From: Holtermannia corniformis
Taxonomy: Eukaryota > Basidiomycota > Tremellomycetes > Holtermanniales
Length of the DNA: 64,000 nt
Direction: 5' to 3'
Assembly (NCBI GenBank): GCA_001599935.1
Contig: BCIJ01000027.1
Location: forward strand, 150,369 to 214,368
Positions 58,426 to 64,000 of this stretch are shown piece after piece. Below the pieces are notes generated by a model. It had not been told where the DNA came from, did not search any database, and worked only from the letters and a program-made list of their open reading frames with translations. The number at the start of each line of letters is the position of its first letter. The first letter of the stretch is position 1. The position numbers and the translations under genes were made by a program.

Positions 58426-58810
58426 GGTTTTGGTTGCTTGTTTCGAGTAACGCGTCGCCTGGGAGCTAGAGTACGAGAGCTGCTTGCTTCCAACAGAGTG
58501 TTTTGCAGAGTGTCGCTGCTTGACCAGTCACAAGACTTGCTTTTTGCTTTTCCGGTTTCCACTCGATCCCGTCGTTCGCTCGAGTCAGCCCGAAAAAGCG
58601 AGCGGCATCCGCGGATCACACGCGCTGGCCACTCCGCGGATCGTGGCGAGCCCAAAGGTACCCCGCAGGGGGTCGCGTGGTGGGACCTCTTTTCCCCGCG
58701 GTCGATCCTCGGCACGCCCGGCGGGAATCGAACGAACACGCAGGACATTATTTGGCAGCAAGGCTGTGTAGCTGCCATCTCATAGTAGCTTCAGCCCTAC
58801 GATATACAGC
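58426..58810. promoter_or_regulatory. Divergent ILV2/polyol dehydrogenase promoter with paired TCCGCGGATC
   Basis: The exact 10-mer TCCGCGGATC occurs at 58608-58617 and 58633-58642, 25 bp apart. The CCGCGG core is an everted CGG pair of the sort bound by Zn2Cys6 dimers. No factor is assigned. Confidence 0.45.
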
Positions 58811-60396
58811 ATGTCAGGCCTCGAGCTCAAGAACAACCCGGCGTTTGTGCTCAAAGGCCCGCTCGACGTTGCGTTCGAAGATGCAAGTGGACACCAGACT
58901 GAGACTATGAGATGCTGACGGCATGGAATCGCAGCTGCCCATACCCGAGATTGAGAACGACGAGGTGCTGCTCGAAATTGCCAAGACGGTGAGTCGGCCT
59001 ATGTACCAACACAGCGTGACTGACGCTCGGACCGCTCAGGGCATCTGCGGTCCGTGTCCCCGCCATCTCATCCTTCCGTGCTTTCAGCTGATCTCATACC
59101 ACCACCTCAGGCTCCGATGTACACTGTATGCTTGATTTTGACCCCTCCATGCTTACTAATCACGCCGTTAGTCTACAACCACGCCGGCATGGGTCAGTTT
59201 CAGGTGACCAGCCCGATGGCGCTCGGCCACGAGACCTCTGCAACCGTTGTAGCTCTTGGGCCCAAGGTTCGCAACCTCCAAGTCGGTGATCGCGTCGCAC
59301 TCGAGCCCGGGACGACATGCAGGGTCTGCAGCGACTGCAAGCGTGGCGAGTACCAGATCTGCGCGCATATGCGATTCGCCGCGACACCGCCGGATCACGG
59401 CACGCTCTCGCGCTACTACAAGCTGTCAGTTATGTCGCGCTGCTGTTCTATCGTCTCCCGTTCATGTACTGAGCACCCCGCAGACCCGAAGATTTGTGCT
59501 ACCCTCTTCCCGACTCCATCTCGCTCTCGTCTGGTGCGCTCATGGAGCCGCTCAGCGTTGCCATCCACGCAGTCGCAGCCACTGGCCAGCTCAAGCCCGG
59601 TCAGAACCTCTGCGTCATGGGTGCTGGACCCGCTGGTCTACTCTGCATGGCCGTTGGGCGCGCACTCGGCGCCAACAGGGTCGTGGGAGTCGACATCAAC
59701 GCCTCCCGGCTCGAGTTTGCGGTACAGTACGCTGGTGCCGAGGCGTTTCAGTGTGTGAGCGGGCTCGATCCAGTTGCGGAGAGACGACTGACACTGTAGC
59801 CACCGGTCCCGGTCAACACGCCCAACCACGAATATTCAGCCTCGACCACGGCCCTCTTGCGCGAACGCCTCGCCATCCCCGAACGAGGCCAAAAGGCCAT
59901 CGACCTCGTCGTCGACGCTACCGGAGCCGAGACGTGTGCCCAGATCGCACTCGACCTCGTCCGTCCGGGAGGGACGTACGTGCAGCTCGGGTTCGGCCCT
60001 GTGCGCGTCGAGATCCCGCTCAGCAGCGTCATCATCAAGGAGATCCGCATCAAGGGCTCTTGGCGGTCAGTCGTGTGCTTGTGACGTGGTGTGAGGTAAA
60101 GCTGACCTGGGATAGCTATGGCGCGGGAGACTAGTGAGTCGTACTATGTCAGCCTGTTGCCGAACACAACTGATCCATGCAGCCCGCGAGCCATCGATCT
60201 TGTCGCCAAAGGCTTGATCGACCTCGAGCCGCTCATCACCCACCGCTTTGCGTTCAAAGACACAAAAGAGGCGTTCGAGACGGCCAAGCGCGGCACAGGA
60301 CCCGATGGCAAGGTGAGCTGGGAGCGTCGGTGCGCGTGCCAAGTGCTCACGCCTGATCAGGCCGTCATCAAAGTCGTGATCGACGCGCCGGCTTGA
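58811..60396 (+). CDS. Zinc-dependent polyol (sorbitol/xylitol/arabinitol) dehydrogenase, MDR family
   Basis: Medium-chain NAD-dependent dehydrogenase oxidising a polyol to a ketose. The start is MSGLELKNNPAFVLKGPLDV. A GC-AG intron (58883-58934) joins FED to LPIPEIENDEVLLEI. Rebuilt zinc-site segments are GICGSDVHFYNHAGMGQF (Cys, His) and LGHETSATVVALGP (His-Glu). The structural-zinc loop is GTTCRVCSDCKRGEYQIC. MEPLSVAIHAV carries the late Glu, and VMGAGPAGLLCMAVGRALGA is the Rossmann motif with Asp in VVGVDINASRLE. The end reads TKEAFETAKRGTGPDGK, then AVIKVVIDAPA. Eight or so introns. Xylitol, sorbitol or L-arabinitol cannot be separated by eye. Confidence 0.92.
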
Positions 60397-60829
60397 GCAT
60401 GTGTAGCTCATGGACTATGCCAAAGACGCGTCCGGTATCGGCGAGGAAGTTGGACGTTGTGCTATGGATTTCTTCTTGCGGTCTGGTTCACAATTGCGCA
60501 GCTCGCATCGCGAATCCAGTAGGAGAACGGCGGAATTACAAGCTTAGAGGGATCTAGCCCAGGCTGTCAAGTGCCGTGCCGTCCGCACCAGCTTGCCGTG
60601 TTCGATGATCGGTGCATGCTGGCGTGCAGGTACAATGTGCACGTCGTGCGACGCAGTGTGTCGTTACAAGTCATGATGCTGCGCTTGCTCGGAGCGACCG
60701 ACCGCGTTGTCCTCACGCCACTGATGCCTCATTGCGCAGTACACAGAGATAGCATCGTGATCGCATTACCTATAGATACAAGCACTTTCCTTCCCTACCG
60801 GGCCCACGCAAGCACAGCTATGTTTCAGA
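60397..60829. other. Convergent spacer between polyol dehydrogenase and CDC6
   Basis: No gene recognised in about 430 bp; expected to hold two 3' ends. Confidence 0.5.
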
Positions 60830-62831
60830 TCATTGCTCGTCAAACCCCTGGCCCTGTGCCGCCGTCGCCTGAGCTTGACGACGCTCCTTCGCGTCCTTGA
60901 GCCTGTTCAAGCGAGCGAGCTCGCGGTCCCAGACTCTGCGCACCATCTCTTCGGCTTCACCGCCACCGCTGGTGAGAGCTTCGAGGATCTCGCTCTCGGG
61001 ACCGTCGAGCTGCACCGAGGTGATGCCACGACGGCGGGGTACAGGTGCGAGAGAGACGAGGCCGAGCGATTCGAGTGTGGAAAGAAGGTCGCGAAAGTCG
61101 GTCTCTGGAGCTGGGCGGAGCGTCGAGGTGGAGTGGGTGAGCAGAGAGGTATAGGTCGTGTACAGTTCGGCAGGTGTCAATAGCTCGGTCGAAGATTTGG
61201 TCGGTGTCGACGCGCCAGAGCTGGGCTCGGTGCGGCGGCGCTGCCAGAAGATGACGGCGAGGAGGCCGAACCGAGCCTGCACGCCTAGGCTGCGCACTTT
61301 GCGGCCTGAGACGCCCATCATGCCAGGTGTGACGGTACCGGTGCCCGGTGCAGCGCGCAGGGTGGCGGCTGGACCGCACGCGGCGAGGGCCTTGACAATG
61401 TGCGGAAGCGCAATCTTGACGCTGACGCCGGCTGGTTTCTTGGCGGCCTCGAGCTCGGCGAGGGCACTGGCAGATGTGAGGACGGCGAGAGCGCGACGGA
61501 GGTCGCCGTTCTGCGCAGACACCTTGCGCGTGGCCAGGTCGATGGCTTTTGGGTCGACGGCGGCAACGCCGTCGGCACCCGCTGCAACGCGAGCAGAGAT
61601 GATGGCCGCCATCTCGGTAGCCGTATACGCGCCAAACGCAAGAACAGCCGGAGGCGGAGCCGAACCGAGCACGAGGCCGGCGCGGACGGTCAAGTCGAGG
61701 GTGTTGGAGATGCCGATGAGTTTGATGTTGGACGAGAGATGTGGAAGCGAAAACAGCTTGGAAAGCAAGTGAGACGTCGAGGGAGTCGGGGAGGCTGGTG
61801 CAGGGGGCAAGAACGCGTCGAGTTCGTCAAGGACGATGAGGCTGCGAGGTCAGTATGTCAACGGTACACTGGGATACAACATACAGCTTGGTCGACTGGG
61901 CGGCGATGGCCAACCGGTCAAGTACTTGAGCTTCTCCCTTGGCTCCGTCGCACAGACGCTCGCCGATTGCCTCCCAGACGCGTGGAGCCTTGAGACCCAT
62001 GCAGTTGAGCTGTACGCTGCACCACCCGCGACCGAGCTCGGCCGCGACAGAGGTCACCAAGGCCGTCTTGCCCGTGCCCGGCGGGCCCGTCACGTAGATT
62101 GCGTCTGTGCGGCCGCCATCGGCCAGGTACGCGTCGAGTGCTACGCGCTCGTCTGTGCGACCGACAATGGCATCGCGGTGGCTGAGCTTGAAGAGTGCCT
62201 TGAGCCGTTTGTACGGTGATGGCTGTTTTGTCGGGGTCGGCGTCGGTGATGCGCAAGGCGACGACGACGGCGAGGCGAGTGACACTGCTGCAAACGAGGC
62301 GAGCTGGCGAGGCGTCTCGGGTCCGGCGGGTGATGAGGAGGACAAATCGAATGGGTTGAGCTCTGAATCCGTCGATGTGAAGGATGGCAGTGGACCGGAC
62401 GACGACGAGAACGAGACTGATGCAAGGTGGCTGTCAGCTTTTTGTCTTGCCAGATGCCCGACTTTGCTCGACTGACCTCGTGAACACTCGCTGCGGACGC
62501 TGACAACGCTGCCGGCGCGCTCTCTCTGACGGACCGAGCCTTCCGACGTCAACCTGCGTCGCTTGATCTCTGGTCGACCGCCCATCGAGCCAGCCTCCTC
62601 ATCACGCGGGGGTGGGACGTTTTCCTTGCCTCTGCCTCCGAGCGTCCTGAGACGCGTCATCATTCTCATCGGCTGCTTGATGCCTTTGGCAGCATCATCA
62701 TCTAGAGCTGCTTTGGTTGCTGCAGGCGCCGTCGCGTTGGACCGGCGGAGGACGGGACGCGTGGGCGAGGTGGCGTCGGTGGATGATCGTGTGCGTTTCG
62801 CCATGGGAGTGGGTGTCGCTGGTCGCGCCAT
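60830..62831 (-). CDS. CDC6: Cdc6 replication-licensing AAA+ ATPase
   Basis: Loads MCM with ORC and Cdt1 at origins in G1. The N-terminus is basic and disordered, with several CDK-type S/T-P sites (SPTRP, TPTK, SPYKR) and a KRRRL cyclin-docking-like motif. A likely in-frame intron lies near 62414-62476 (donor gtcagt, acceptor catcag). The AAA+ domain has AIVGRTDERVALDAYLADGG, Walker A TGPPGTGKTALVTSVAAELG, and, after an intron, Walker B LIVLDELDAFLPPA. Sensor 1 is KLIGISNTLDLT, and sensor 2 region is VSAQNGDLRRALAVLTSA. The winged-helix C-terminus includes TDFRDLLSTLESLGLVSLAP and ends QGQGFDEQ. Its start codon lies only 72 bp from that of the divergent IES6-like gene. Confidence 0.9.
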
Positions 62832-62903
62832 TGCGTGTGCTGCTCTGTACCGTGTGGTTGTGTATGCTGCTGCTCGCCGTCGCCGTGTCCGACTGCAATC
62901 TTT

Positions 62904-64000
62904 ATGGCCAAAGCTCCAGATTCCCGTCGCCCTCGCTTCACGGTGACGCCCAGCAAGCTCGCGTTTCGTCACGTGATCGACCCGCCACAAGTCAGTCGCG
63001 ACGGGGAATTAGGCATGCGGCGCGTCGAGCTAACAGCGCGGGGTAACACTGCCGGCGCGGTTAAGGCGAGCTATAAGCTTGCGGTCGTTGTAGATGGTGT
63101 CGAGCAGCGTTCCGGCAGTTTCAGCACGTCAATGTACGTCTGAATGCTGTACGAGTAGCCTCTTATACCGACTGACATGCCGCAGGGTCAAGCCAGCCGC
63201 CAAAGTCGGGCGTCGCTCGCTCACACATACCGCCGCTTCGACGCCCGGACCGTCGTCCCACGCACAAGCCGAAAGCGCCAGCAGCACCGCCGAACCTCCT
63301 GTGGGTCTCGCTTGGTCAAGGCTCAGCTTCCACGCTTAACTATCAACTAGGTCTTGGTCGAAACACTATCTTTTTACGCCCAGCCGAAACCGTTCAAGCG
63401 TCAACCGTCCGCGCCAGGCCCATGGTCCAACGCAACCCTGCTCCCACCAGGCCTCAGCCGGCGCACAGGCGGCGGCACGACTAAACGCAACCTCAAGCAG
63501 ATCATGACGCTCGAACGCGACCGGATCGGCGGCGGCAACGGCTTTGCGCTCGCTCCCAGTGAGAAAAAGGCCGCCGGTACCGGCGCTGGACCAGGCAGAA
63601 AGAAGGCAGGGTGGAAGGCGGTCAGCAGTACTACTATGCCTGTACAGCAGGTCGAGGCGGATCTGGATGCCGAGGGTGATGCCGAGCTGGGAGAGGACGG
63701 CGAGAGCTCTGCAAGTCCCGTCAAGAGAGATCTCGCGGGACAACGGGATGTCATGACGTGTGAGTCGTTCGTCTCCTTGTGCTCTAGCATGGCTGGCTTG
63801 CGTTCTTCGACTCGCGAATCTGCTCTACGACCGCAGACGCCCTAGCATCTCCGTCTTGGTGCCGAGCTGACGCCGACTCGGCAAACAGACCACACACCAG
63901 CCGCTCCACCCTCACTCCTCCCCGCAAAGCACTATTGCGACATCACTGGCCTTCCGGCACGCTACACCGATCCGAAGACAAAGCTGCGGTACAAGGGGCT
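62904..64000 (+). CDS. IES6: INO80 complex subunit Ies6/INO80C (YL1-C domain), cut by window end
   Basis: A small subunit of the INO80 chromatin remodeller. The recognisable part begins VLVETLSFYAQPKPFKRQ, followed by TKRNLKQIMTLERDR (family NLKQI/L motif). After an intron (donor gtgagt near 63760, acceptor aaacag), the YL1-C domain reads LLPAKHYCDITGLPARYTDP and KTKLRYKG before the window ends. Upstream exons starting MAKAPDSRRPRFTVTPSKLA and VKPAAKVGRRSLTHTAAS can be joined in frame by introns at about 63134 and 63289-63350. This gives an unusually long N-terminus, which is less certain and could belong to a separate small gene. Confidence 0.75.

Noticed and set aside
58705..58745. tRNA-like B-box (TTCGATTCCCGCC on the minus strand)
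   Set aside because: The bases before and after do not form a T-stem, and no A-box or acceptor stem was found nearby.

Overview
The window is nuclear DNA of a fungus, almost certainly a basidiomycete. Genes lie on both strands and are broken by many very short introns (about 40-60 nt). Most introns begin GTGAGT or GTGCGT and carry a CTGAC/CTAAC-like branch sequence 10-15 nt before the AG. Proteins read across these introns give clear fungal families: Mph1, Elg1, Cdc6, Ies6, Leu1, Ilv2, Dur3, alternative oxidase and a DUF3844 protein. I cannot fix the genus. I saw no rRNA, tRNA, transposon or CRISPR array. CDS coordinates below are outer limits that include introns.

Layout. 0.5-7.1 kb: aromatic amino-acid decarboxylase (-), a helical unknown (-), a HAD phosphatase (-) and a secreted-type DUF3844/Vps3844 membrane protein (+). 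8.7-14.5 kb: an AAAP amino-acid permease and a bifunctional lysine-ketoglutarate reductase/saccharopine dehydrogenase with a mitochondrial-type N-terminus (both +). 14.8-21.1 kb: a TRA2-like splicing factor (-) and the FANCM-type helicase Mph1 (+) share a repeat-bearing divergent promoter. 21.4-30.3 kb is the accessory part: three tandem BTB-like paralogues with intronless CDSs (+), the urea transporter DUR3 (-), and a fourth, frame-disrupted BTB-like copy (+). 30.5-36.7 kb: a small two-helix membrane protein, IPP isomerase, a tiny CxxC protein and isopropylmalate isomerase LEU1 (all +). 36.8-46.4 kb, all minus: Elg1/ATAD5, alternative oxidase, an ADCK2/Cqd1 UbiB protein and an aldo-keto reductase. 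48.0-55.5 kb: a CENP-B-type HTH protein (+), then a Zn2Cys6 regulator (-) divergent from an MFS DHA2 exporter (+). 55.7-64 kb: ILV2 (-) divergent from a zinc polyol dehydrogenase (+), and CDC6 (-) divergent from IES6 (+), which runs off the end.

Themes. Mitochondrial amino-acid metabolism is represented by ILV2, LKR/SDH and probably LEU1, with AOX and Cqd1 acting on the respiratory and quinone system. Genome maintenance is represented by MPH1, ELG1, CDC6 and IES6, two of which have ACGCGT boxes close to their starts. The most unusual items are the BTB-like cluster, the LKR-SDH fusion in a fungus, the Ala at the sulfonylurea-site proline of ILV2, a 14-nt microexon in the decarboxylase, and the linked Zn2Cys6-MFS pair.
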